Origin: Stropharia rugosoannulata
Lineage: Eukaryota; Basidiomycota; Agaricomycetes; Agaricales; Strophariaceae
Length of the DNA stretch: 64,000 nucleotides
Assembly: GCA_028532985.1 (NCBI GenBank)
Contig: JANCIK010000013.1
Location: 682,001 to 746,000 of the forward strand
Reading direction: 5' to 3'
Part shown: positions 1 to 11,117 of the stretch, piece after piece
Numbering within the stretch: the stretch's first letter is position 1
How the letters are laid out: each line of letters starts with the position of its first letter
Position numbers and translations under genes: made by a program
The notes under the pieces: generated by a model
The model's input: only the letters and a program-made list of their open reading frames with translations
Databases searched by the model: none
What the model was told of the DNA's origin: nothing

Positions 1-307
1 TTACATAAAGAACTGATGCATCATAATATCAGAATGGGAGTGGTAGGTAAATACTCCTGCTCACCGTTATTGACGAGACCAAAGATGAAGAATGAGAGGC
101 CAAGCCGCCGCAACAACTTCTCCTCCTTTGCTACCATCATTAGAACCTTAGTTCAGTTCGAGATCTCACTAAAGATGTTATGCAAGATGCACCTTTCACG
201 TCTTTAAGCTCTTGAGGTGAGCTAGTCTCCGTCTCTTCGTCAGACTCATCGTCGAGCCTTATAGTAAGCTCTCCGGGAGTTGATGAGGTTGTCGTTCTTC
301 GTGGCAT
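1..307 (-). CDS. BTN1: CLN3/BTN1 (battenin) family protein, 5' end only
   Basis: This is the start of a gene that runs off the left edge. Three exons can be read on the minus strand: 307-193, 130-65 and 12-1, with GT/AG introns and continuous phase. The first 38 residues are a hydrophilic, acidic N-terminus (MPRRTTTSSTPGEL...). The next exon reads KLLRRLGLSFFIFGLVNN and the last begins VLYV. The FFIFGL-NNVLYV run is the conserved start of the first membrane helix of CLN3/Btn1, a multi-pass protein of vacuole and lysosome membranes linked to pH and basic amino acid balance. Only about 65 residues are visible, so the call rests on this one signature. The ATG is the only one upstream in frame. 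A general MFS transporter is the main alternative, but NNVLYV argues for CLN3. Confidence 0.75.
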
Positions 308-714
308 AGCGTACAATGCCGATTAATAGGAGCAGGCAATAACCATTGAAGCACTTGAGTAGACCTGAGTGATCGGAAGTCTCTTTTGAGGAGTTGAACA
401 CCTGGCAAGGACTGGACTCGAAAGGTCGAACTGGACTGTGGATAGCTTAGGGGCACTGGGGTCCTGCCGAGTGGTTTCCCCCCTTGAAGATTACGTAATG
501 TAATGACACGACTTACTACTCCCGTCAATGTTTTTCTGAATATTTTCTCGAAACAAGCTTCAACTACCAAGTCAAAGCTGAAGGAACCAAATCGAAAGAA
601 AAACAGATTGAGCCCATATTTGAGTAGTATTACACAGAAAAATCTACAGTCCAGCTAGTATACTGTCTTCTCTTCTGGTGCCAGCCGAATTAGCATTAAT
701 ATTTACTGTACAAG
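308..714. other. Intergenic, promoter side of the CLN3-like gene
   Basis: About 400 bases lie between the CLN3-like start and the 3' end of the RING gene, which is on the same strand. A minus-strand open frame at 259-570 has no recognisable protein character. No RNA gene or repeat is seen. Confidence 0.4.
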
Positions 715-3004
715 TCACCATCCATCGTCTTCGTCGTCTTCGTCTTCACCATAGTGGTGTTGATCCGCCTCACCGTCAGAGAGCGGGTACGTATATTGTC
801 TGCGCGACAAAATTGAGCCGGTCTCGACGTCAGAGTCAACCTCGTCACCATGCAGATCGTCCTCGTCTTCATCTGCATGTTCTAGTGAGTCTTCCTCTTC
901 AGAGTCAAGGACGGAAGTCACTGTGACGTTGCGTCTAAGCCGCCGAGGTGGTGATTCATATCCGCTGCCTTCATCGCTTGAAAGGACGCGACTCCTTTGC
1001 TGATGCCGGGGGATAGGCGCTGGACCGCTTACAACCTCGACTTCATCGTCGTCATCGCTTTCAGTGGGCGCCTGCCTACTAGCCCTGCCGAGCAGTCTCG
1101 CAAGCAGTCTCGGTTCCTCGACGTCGCTCGACAGCTCTACACGACGACGACGCTCGCGACTTGGGTTGGGCACCTGATGGTCCAGGGCATTGTCATCGTC
1201 GTCGAGTTCAGTGTCACCAGCAGCGGAGTCCGGGTCATCGTTGATGAAACTACCTTCGTAGTCACTGTCTTCTTCTTCCTCTTCCTCGTCCTCAACCACT
1301 TGGTCAGTCCGGGCGGTGCGCCTTGGCGTTGGCCCTGCGTGGCCAAAAAGCATCTGAGCGAGTTGATGGTGATGTTGCGGGCGGCGATCACCGAAGAGAC
1401 GAGGAGGTATGTCTTCGTCGTCATCATCTTCCCCGTCCGATCCAAATTCAGCGGGGTCAAAGGGTTCACCGTAAATGTCATCTTCTTCGCCTTCTTCGCC
1501 GTCTAGTTCTTCGCCGTCCATATGGTGCTCCCAAAAGAGGCGGTTCTGACGGACAGCTTCTTCATCGATAGATTCATCGTCAAGATCATCCTCATCTCCA
1601 ATGAGCCCCCTCATATACCGTCGAAGATTTTCTGGCAGACCTGGGTCATCATCGTCATCATCGAAGTCATCATCATCGTCGTCTCCGCCTCGGTGTCCTG
1701 GATAGGGTCGTCCACATCGACTACACCGCCCGTAGAATATCTCATGGTAACAGTCAATGCATCGATAAATGCCCCCATCTTCGCCGTCGTACCAACCCAT
1801 GGCCTCTCGATTCTCTTCGCCTGCCGGTGGGGGTGGAGGTGCCGGTGGCATAAAGTACCCGTGCATGGCCATCTCGAATGGATGACGATGGTTAGGTGCC
1901 CCAGCCTTACGGAAGATATTTCGCCATGGATCGGTGTTAGCGGGAACGTCAACGTTTGTAGGAGCGGGCAGTGGCAGCTCTGCCAGTCCACTCTTAACCA
2001 GGGAAGCGACCATTCCCTTGATTCCCCACATTTCGATAGGACGGTCGGTCACTGAGGCCCGACATACAGGGCAATTTTTTCGCCGACGTAAAAACGTCCC
2101 GGTAGTTGCTGCTGCACTGTTGAGTATGCCGTCGATTCCATCTCCCTCGGCTTCTTCCACGACTGGTTGTCCCGCTTCGGGGTTGGTAGGAGCTGTAAAC
2201 CAGCGAACAAGACATCCGTAGCAAGTCATATGGCCGCAAGGAGCCAGCGCGTATGGCTTGTGCATAAGATCGAGACATATCTGGCAAGTGAGGGACTGCT
2301 GATGTTGGACAAAGTGATGTTGGTGTCGCTCAAGTAGCTGTAAAAAATTATAAGAATGAATAATCCCCAATTATGAGTGGAACGTACTGATCTCTGGCTC
2401 GCAAGCTGAGCTTTTAAGTCTGCTATCTCCGATGCTTGGTCGGCTGTTTTGTTTGAAGAACCTGAGCCCGACGCTACAGGCTGTTGAGGTGGCACAGGTG
2501 TGGCAGTTGCTCGCTGTGCATGCCGAGGTAGCTGCGCCCTACCCTTACCTTTGTCTGATGACTAAAACGGAAATCAGTCAAACGGACACATCGCACTCCA
2601 TCCGGACTCACGCTGGACACCTGCTCTCCTTCTGAATCGGTCTTCGTCTGACTGTGCTTGGGCTCGGTTGTCGCTCGCTTTGAAGGCGAAGGTGGTGCAG
2701 GTGCAGGTGGCACAGTGCTCGACCGAGCTATCAGCGGTTCTCGCTGGACGGAGGCTTGCGCAATCTGCAGCACAACTGACGTCCGTCTTGTCTTTTTCTT
2801 CTTCTTTTTCTTCTTCTTGTCCTTGTCCTTGTCCTTATCATTCTCCGTCGTAGTGGTTTCGACTTTGACTTTCTTCGCGTCCCTCGCCTCGTCACCCATT
2901 TCCGTCCCAGCTCGTTTTTTGGTATTTGCAACCGGAGGCTGGGTAGTGCATTCAATTGATATTGAGTTCGTTCCCGGAGTGTCCTGCGGTATCTGAACAG
3001 GCAT
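715..3004 (-). CDS. RING-finger protein (putative E3 ubiquitin ligase) with acidic C-terminus
   Basis: Three exons, 3004-2612, 2561-2388 and 2337-715, join in phase to give about 729 residues. The N-terminus carries a nine-lysine run after an alternating KDKDKD stretch, probably a nuclear localisation signal. A C3HC4 RING follows: CQIC, APCGHMTCYGC and later CPVCR, with an unusually long insert of about 45 residues between the sixth and seventh ligands. Downstream are two more CxxC pairs (CIDC, CSRC) that look like a small zinc ribbon. The last 300 residues are low-complexity and rich in Asp and Glu, with polyD runs. RING proteins pass ubiquitin from an E2 to a substrate. The zinc ligands are visible; ligase activity and substrate are inferred. 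The layout resembles fungal nuclear RING proteins, but I cannot assign an orthologue. Confidence 0.85.
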
Positions 3005-5807
3005 GTTAAAGGATGGATGTTTTGTTCTGAGAGGGCCCGCGAATTCATAGGCGCCAGTATATAAATAATTATGTAATTATGAAAGCCGCCTCGGCAATCA
3101 GTCGCCCACCTGACCCTTTTCGGCATTGTTGCAAGTGGAAGTTGGCCAATTTTCAAAACAAAAGTTCACGTTCAGCTTTCATCTAGTAGACATGTCGTTT
3201 CCCATTATTATCACTGTGAAATGTTATGTATAACGCATGAGCACCATTATTTATACGTCAACAGTGTTTCCAGGAACACCTGCGGTTGAGCGATTTTGCG
3301 TTGGTGAGTGGTTTCTTGCGAGTGCTTCCGTGTACCTTTTATCTCAGTTATTGTACGGGCCAGTGCGCGCACTGACCCAGGTCTATTCTCAGACGAGGCC
3401 GACACTTTGTTCTTGCGGCGCAGGCGGCGCACATTTGCTTAATGCACCTTTAATGGCCAGTAAATTACCATTCCCTCGAACTCTTACTCCTGTGCTGCTC
3501 GCGGCCTCCCCAGCCCGAGCGCAAATTTCTACCCCCACCCTGCCACTATCCCACTTCTCATATTTCTTCTTTTATTTGTTTACTTTAGTTACACTGTACC
3601 GTACCTGCTTCTTCGCCAGTTCCGGCTTGAGCTTGGCAGTTGGGTGGTTCACCTGTAGGACCGCTTGCGGTCTCTCGGGTGGCGATCCCTTCCGCCACGC
3701 GAAAGAGAATCGGCGACCAAATGCACATTGCCTTTGCCCGCAGAACACCCGCTCTAGTGTCTCGTGATTTGTCCAACAACTTTCAATTGCCCTCAACGAG
3801 CAAGAGAATAGAATATCACTTAATGCAGACTAGAACCACGTTGAAATTTGAAGGTATATGTGAGTTCAGTGACATTATAGGCGCTGCTTAAGTAAAGTTT
3901 ACTACCTGTAAATAGAATACAAGGTAGAGGGTGGGTGGGGTTGTCAAGGAATGAGAACGGTTATATACTCCCAAGCTAGTAGTTCCAAGTCAAGAAAATG
4001 TGAAACAAATGGTAGACAGAGCGAACAATTGTCTAGCTACAGCACATGCTAATTTTATGTCTCTTACTGGTTTTCGCCTGTCCACTTTGGGAGCTTGCCA
4101 CGACTGTTCTCGGTATGGTTCAGGAAAGTGTTTCGTAAGATTATCAGTACTTGTACGGTGCTCAAAGAGACAAATTAAAGGTGTGACGGTAGCTAACTTA
4201 AACTTTGTTACATGATATCACCTGTCCAACAGTTAATGTGTTTCTGCGTCCAGGATTACTGGTACCCCGGTCCTATTGATTTGACAGAAGTAACCAAGGC
4301 CGCACAAAATTTATAATTTCAATCACAGAGACTATAATCTATATACGTTATGAGAATGAAACGGTTCATCCTCACCAGCTCGACAAGTTGATGATATGAA
4401 AATTCCGTTAAGACAGTTGAACGTTGAACGTTGATTACTGGATGTGATCGATGAATGTCAAAAGCATCACCCTTGCTAAGCTGCGGCTTAGGCGTGCACA
4501 TCAAAGTCGGATGTCTCGTTACCAACTTGGTACCCAGCCAACAATGTAGTAACTCATGTTGCAAGGTGAATTGATTGAAGTGGATATAAATACAACAACA
4601 AAGCGTCGTTGACGATCCGCTGAAACGGGCTACTCATAGACACAGATAACTTTGCTTAAAAATGCCCCACGCTTAGCTCTGCAGCTCCGGCAGCCAAATT
4701 TCAGCGTCTACATACTAAAGCGTGTTATAAAGAATTGGGGTATCTAGTAGTATCTAACAGCTGTAACACTAGCACGTTAGTGAGCTGTTACTCAAATTAG
4801 TTAGACTTTAAAGTAATCAGGTTTAATTATAGTCATTGTATCTGCGAGTCAAAGCCAGAAATGGGAAAGAAAAAATGATGCAAGCAGTTGGCTAGCGGTA
4901 TAGCACATAAGATTAGCCACAGCTTATTCAGCTCATTATAGCAGCACGATGACTTGAGGTGAAAGTATATGCAGCTCATGCAACTCTATTCTGGTAAGTA
5001 CCAATTTCGCACATCCATCCGTCAATAGACGGGTGCAGTAATAGCTCATCATGGTCACGGTACGCAAAACGCACAGATTTATATTTGGCGCCTCCAATGA
5101 ACTCCAAGGACGACGGTGGCGCAAGTTGACAAGGAAGCGGTCCATGCCATTGCTCATCCAGAAATATTCTGCTGCTGGGGATTTGGGGAGCTCATGTGGA
5201 TACCCTGCATAGACGTTATTAATATTAAGACAACGAGGCAGAATGGGGCGTGTGGAACATGTAATATTTTAATATGTAGTAGTGCAAGTGCTTGAAGAGT
5301 ACCAGTATGTGCAAAAGCGGAGCTGACGCGGTGCGGTGGCTAAAGAAGAAAGGGAAGCGCCACTGACACACGGTCCCTTAGGCTCGTCAAGTTAATCATA
5401 ACCCAAGCTCGCGATGGTCTCACCTACTTATGTACGCCATCTAAAAGCGTAACTTGGCACGGAGAGTACATGCGCTCGTGGGTCGATCGGCTGTCGTTGC
5501 TATGTGCGCAGTCCAAGAGGAGGACGCGATCTGCTAGGTGTGACGGACGTTACGGTTATATGGCCTTTTGGAGATAATGCCGAGATGCCGGCGCCGTCCC
5601 CAGGGGCCATCCGGTGACTATAGCGCAGGCTGCCGGTCGGCTAACGTGCGTGGGAATAGTTGAATGAATGGGTTGTGACAGAGGGGATTGGGCGGAGAGA
5701 CGGAGGCGGTATGCGAGAAGCATGGGCCATGAGAGAAGCGACCCTGTCTGCAAACTTAGCGCATCCGTCTTTTCTTCCGTTTCACCTTCTTCTCTTCCCC
5801 CTTCCCC
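3005..5807. other. 2.8 kb intergenic region without a supported gene
   Basis: The longest open frame here (3237-3767, plus, 176 codons) has no homology I can recognise and reads like translated non-coding DNA. No tRNA, LTR or tandem repeat was seen. The right end must hold the promoter and 5' UTR of the transcription factor gene. Confidence 0.4.
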
Positions 5808-8800
5808 ATGCCTCAGGCCCCTCGCAAGGACAACCAGGTCCAGCGTGCGCAAGACAAGGAGTCCAAGAGGGCGAGAGGTGCGTTCCTGCCGTCTTCGATC
5901 GATCGCATGCTCATCCATCATGTCATAGGCGCGCTCTCCTGTGCAGAATGTAGACGGTACGAGCATTCGACTTGGCTGTATGAGGCATAGAGCCTGATAT
6001 TTGCGGCCAGGCTCAAGTTGAAATGCGATAAAACCGTTCCTTGCTCAAGGTAAGCGTCTGGTGGGGCCAAGAAGTCTGTATATGCGCTCATGTTCCTGTC
6101 TTTTCCAGCTGTAAACGCAGGGGCTGCTCCGCCATCTGTCCCAATGGAAGCCTTATCACCGGCCAGGGCACGAGGTGCGCATTTTCGTTCGCATTGCGTG
6201 CTTTGGCTGAACTAGTTATCGCCAGGTTCGTGCTCGCTGATACGGAGGTGCTGCACCACAAGATCGCCCTCATGTCCGACCGCATCCGCCAGCTAGAGGA
6301 TGCACTGGCCATTCTTCATTCCACCATTTCGGGGTCTGGTGCAGAGCCCCACCCCTTGCTTTCGAGGGACTTGCTCAAGGTCAAGTCATCGATTGAGCTG
6401 CACTCTGCTTCCGTGGGAAGTGCAGTGGTTCCAGAAGAGGCGCGGAATCGGGCGCCTGCAGAGGAGGACAACGAAGTGGAGGAGCCAGAGTTGCATGACA
6501 CATTTGGCACGCTCGCGATACGAGACGATGGCGTCGCGACATTTTACGGACGGTCGGCGGGTTCTGAGGTGCGATACAAGCTTTTTACTATGTATTTGAC
6601 TTCTGTGCTGATATTTTTACGCTCAAGTCGTTGTTGATCGTACGTTGTGCTTATTCGTTTCTTCACATTCAGCTGACTTACTTACGTGAAAAAAACAGGG
6701 CGAAGCGGCTGCGGCTGCAACTGCATCGGCTAACACTCCCCCAGCAGACTCCCCGCATACCAACAGCAGCGGTCTGTCCCCCTCCTTGGCTCATTACCCC
6801 GACTATGCTGGCCCGTCTAGTAGCAGGCCGCATACATCTACATATCCCCGTCACGCCTACCCGGGGCCGCCATCGTCGAGCATAGACGCCTCTGTTGCAG
6901 CCTTGGCCGCTTCGTTTCCCCTTGCCCCGACGCTTTCCGTTTCACCCTCTAGTGTACTTTCTTCCCCCACTTCTTATTCTTCCTCCTCGTTTGGAAATGC
7001 GTTGCACCAGCCACCTCCGGCGACTGCGCAGATACAAGTACCGGTGCATAACCTAGATGTCGACACTTTGATCGCACACTACCGTCCTGCATATGAGCAT
7101 GCCCAGGCGCTCATGCGCTCGTACCTCGAGCTGGCCCCGTGGTTCTTCGGCGCTGTGACCCGCACACAAATTGAGCGCGAGATAATGCCTCTCTGGTACC
7201 CTGCCGAAACGTCCTCTTCGTCCTCCGAAACAAGCCCCGCCTCAGTCTCGACCTCCCCAAACCCAGGCGGCTCTTTACCACCACCACCCGCCTCCAGCGT
7301 TTCCCCAGCGTCAGCTTCTCAAGGGTTCCCCGTGTCCGCGTCGGCCGGTGCGGTTGCACGGAGGCAGCGCACTGCGCATGATCTTGCGCTGTTCTTTGTT
7401 CTGTGCTGCTTTGGCGCACTGAATGACAGTGCGCTCCCGCCTGCGCCGGACAATGCTCCCGCTGAGAGGTATTACCAGCTCACGAAGGCGGCGCTGAGTC
7501 TCGATCCTGCTGGGGGCCCGAGCGTGAGTGCTGGTGCTGATAGTGCCGGTGGTCATGGTACCAGGTATGAGGGTGTCATGGGCGGTGGGACAGAGGCCAA
7601 AATGCCCCGGAACGGGTTGCTCGAGCGTCCACCTTCGGTTGCCACCGTGCAGACACTAAGTTTGATGGCGATTTATGAGGGGATGTGTAGCGGCGAGAAC
7701 AGCATTGAGACAACATGGGCACTCATGGGACTTGCGGGCAAGCTGGCACAAAGTGTGAGTAGATATGACTCTTTTGTGTTCTTTTTTTTTTCTACTTCGT
7801 TTATGTGTTTTTCTTCTCTTCTTTCGTTTTGCTCTGATTTAAAAGCATCAATTCACCTTCCATGCCGGCATGGTTTACTGACTACTCTTCTTCTCTGCTT
7901 CCATCCTCTACCGTGCAATTCGGAAATTAATGCTGGTGCAAATTTTATACCCTCGTAATGCACGTGCATACATACAGATCGGCCTGCGTACGTCTCCCCA
8001 CCAGTGTTTGCCCGCATTTAGCTTAACACTAACGGAACTATATCTATTAACAGATCGCGACTGTGCACGGTGGAAACTTTCCCCCGGGGAGGTACAGAAG
8101 CGTCGTGCTCTCTTCTGGGAACTATTCATTACCGACTGTTGGCAGGTTGGTTTTTCTTTCTTTTCCCATTCCCGTTACCTGGTCGCCATGCTTTTTTGCT
8201 CACACACTCTTGATTGTTAGAGTCTCGCGACAGGCCGCCTGGCGACGTTCTCCCTCCCCTTCGTTGATTGTGAGCTGCCTGCTGACCCGGATCAAAGCCT
8301 CGCGGAGGATGGCTCGACTGTACCAAGCTGTAAGCCATTCTTTTCTCCCTCATGATCCCTATGTCACTCACTGACCTTTGACTTTATAGTCCCTTTCTGG
8401 AAGGCACGATTTGGCGCCGAGTGCGTCGCGGCGGTCGTACAAGGCACCCTAACCTCACGCGCACCAAAGTACGCCATTATCCTAGACTTGGATAGGAAAG
8501 TGCGCGACATGGAGCTGCCGGCGTATGCACATGGTGCGCCGCCACAGGGCGCTGGATTGGCGAAGACGATGGAGCACTTTATGCCTCATAACTACCGGGA
8601 GCTGAGTGAGTTTTAGCTATATTCGTGTTACGCGAAATTATATGAACTCATAACACCCTATCATCGCCCATCACAGCTTTGTTGTACATTCACCGGTGCT
8701 TCTTCGCACATGCAATTTCAAGTCATCCACTTGACCCGGTCAAGTCCCAGTACGCGCCATCCTTCCTTGCAGGATACCGCAGCGCGTGCACAATCGTCGG

Positions 8801-10670
8801 TTCTGTCAAACAACAATTTGACTTCTTCCCGATCCAGATCGCGCGCTTTTGGGTGCTCTGGACTCACGCATTCTCTGCGTCGGTGCGTGTAATCCCTTAC
8901 TTCACTCGCTTGTTTTCCCCGCCCGTGCTGATGAGCGGCGGTGAATCGATAGGTCATGCTCGCATCGGTTGCGACTAACAGCTCGAGATCGAAGATCGCG
9001 CCTGCAGCGTTGCTCGAGCTGAACATGGCGTGCGATCTGTTTGCCCGTGCGTCAGGCTACGGGGGGCGCGCAGCTAAGTTCCTGGTATGTCCGGTATCTT
9101 ATTCTGGCTACTGCATCCGCTGATCGATCATCGACTGCAGCCTATCCTGCGGCGTCTACAGGCGAAAGCGCAGAACGCATTCAGGGAAGCGAATAGCGGC
9201 CAACCGCCGTCGATCCCGAACGACATATTCCGCCCGTCCGCGGACCCGGACAGCAAAGATGAGCTGTCCATCTTTGGCGGCAAGACGAATACGATCAACA
9301 CTGTCGCGCCCGGTTCCGCTTCGGCTTCATCGTCCAAGATCGTCCTTCGAGGAGCCTCACACGATGGCAGGGAGCGTGACCGCGGATCGGACCGCGCGTC
9401 GAGCGACTCCCCTGGGCAGATATTCGTGGACAATCCGCAATTCTCGGGCGTGCACTCGAGCTTGGTGGAGGAGCTGCATGACTTCCAGGGGCAAATCCGC
9501 GCTCAGATACAGAATGCTTATAGGACGGGCACAGATCTGTTCCTTGGGGTGCCGATGGTGGTTGATTCGGATGAGCCGAGTGGGAGCGCTGTTGGTGGTC
9601 ACGGAAGACATCAGCAGCAGGCGCCGCAGTATAGGCGTCATGCAGAAGAAGTCAGGGAGAGAGAAATGGTAGAAAAGGAGAGAGAGGAGATGGAGCGCGA
9701 GAGGCTAGAGAGGGTACATGAGCACGAGGTTGAGATGCAAAGGCAGTACCAACAGCAGCAGCTTGATTTACAGCGGCAGGAGCAGCAGAGGCAGGCGCAG
9801 TACCAGCAGCAGGTGGAGACGCAACGGTTGGAGCAGCAGCGGCACCAGCAGCAGCAATACCAAGATGAACATGAAGTTCAGTATCATCACCATCACACTT
9901 TTGAACCTGCTGAGCAGTCGCTGTATGCATCTGAGCCCAGTACCCATACACGCCCGCAAAGGCAGGCGCATGCGGCTCCTCCCCCGAGGCAGAGCTCCCA
10001 TCCCCAGTCGACGCCAGTCGTGCCCTCCCAAGCTCCCTACCAGGACTATCGCCATTCGCTTTCGACACAGCAAGCGGACCATATGCCAGCCAATGGCCAG
10101 CATCACAATCATCGCCATCAACACATATATCCCGCCCCTCAGCACCACACCCCTCAGCACCACGCCCCTCAGCACCACGCTCATCCGCACCACCATCAAG
10201 CAGCGTATCCCGTGTCTGTGGGGTATGAGCACGCACAAGTGCATACACAGGGCCACGTCCCCGGCCCTTCCACTGCGTACAGTAATGGGAGCAGCATGGC
10301 CGACGCACATCACGGGCATCACCACGGCTACGCGCACCATGGTCTGCACAGCACTGCCCCGGCACCGCATGCGTACGGCAGCGAGGTGCAGGAGACGTTC
10401 AAGTACTGGCCTGCCGCGTCGTCCTCGTTTGCAATGCCCGACCAGCAGTCGACGACGACAAAGTATGTGGATGCGCATTACCAGCACCAGTACACTCCCG
10501 AAAATGCGCTGCGGGGCATCGCAGCGGATGACCGGGGCCTGCAGGAGACCTGGCAGTCGTATATGGAAAAGGTGCGTGCTAATGGCATCTTTCAATATTC
10601 CTCAAGTTTAATTTAATCTTTCTTTTCGTTATCTTAGGTTGGCTCGCCGCGTCAATTTTTCGAAGACTGA
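5808..10670 (+). CDS. Zn(II)2Cys6 fungal transcription factor with fungal-specific TF domain
   Basis: Fourteen exons join in phase to 1,276 residues: 5808-5877, 5929-5956, 6011-6049, 6109-6174, 6226-6568, 6699-7754, 7978-7987, 8054-8145, 8221-8329, 8390-8605, 8677-8882, 8953-9084, 9141-10571 and 10638-10670. The binuclear zinc cluster is near the N-terminus (CAECRRLKLKCDK...CSSCKRRGCSAIC), followed by a short coiled coil (MSDRIRQLEDAL). The middle carries the fungal-specific TF domain, with its core at the exon 7/8 junction (IGLHRD then RRALFWELF..D...S..TGR). The last 400 residues are low-complexity: a Glu/Gln/Arg coiled stretch, then His/Gln/Pro repeats. It should bind DNA in the nucleus and regulate transcription; targets are unknown. 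The zinc cluster is spread over three introns and exon 7 is only 10 bases. Confidence 0.92.
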
Positions 10671-11117
10671 TTATTACCTTGCGTTTTGACCACAAATAAC
10701 TAAACCAAACCATCTATCTCATCTCATTTCCGTATCTCGATCCTCCGCATCGCTTTCTAACATACTGTCGCTTTCGTATTAATGGTGTTATTGTAATAAT
10801 CTTTTGATTAGTAGTGTATCTCCCACCTTCGAATGACTTAGGCTCTTCTCCCCAATGTTTGCCCTCCTCTCCTCTCCTACTTTTAATTTGCGCAGAAAAG
10901 GATACAACGTCATTCAAGGAACTTTAAGTACTGTGACACCGATAGGCAACTCTTCGTCAGTCTGTGACAAGATGCTAGACTATTAGAAACCTACAACCTC
11001 TGATAGTTGTTTATTGTAGTTAATTTATATCAGATGTATTCGCGTGTTTCAATGTACCTTGAACAGACACTTGGATAAAAGTACGGAAGTGAACATCATT
11101 GAGTCAGTACGTAATAA
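10671..11117. other. Convergent intergenic region
   Basis: About 450 A+T-rich bases between two convergent genes, presumably holding both 3' UTRs and polyadenylation signals. No other feature is seen. Confidence 0.4.

Noticed and set aside
3237..3767. 176-codon plus-strand open frame in the large gap
   Set aside because: No family motif, biased composition without protein character, and no supporting splice partners or conserved start context.
9652..10611. Long alternative frames (237, 275 and 297 codons) over the Gln/His-rich exon
   Set aside because: They are shadows of a repetitive coding exon whose true frame is fixed by splice phase on both sides.
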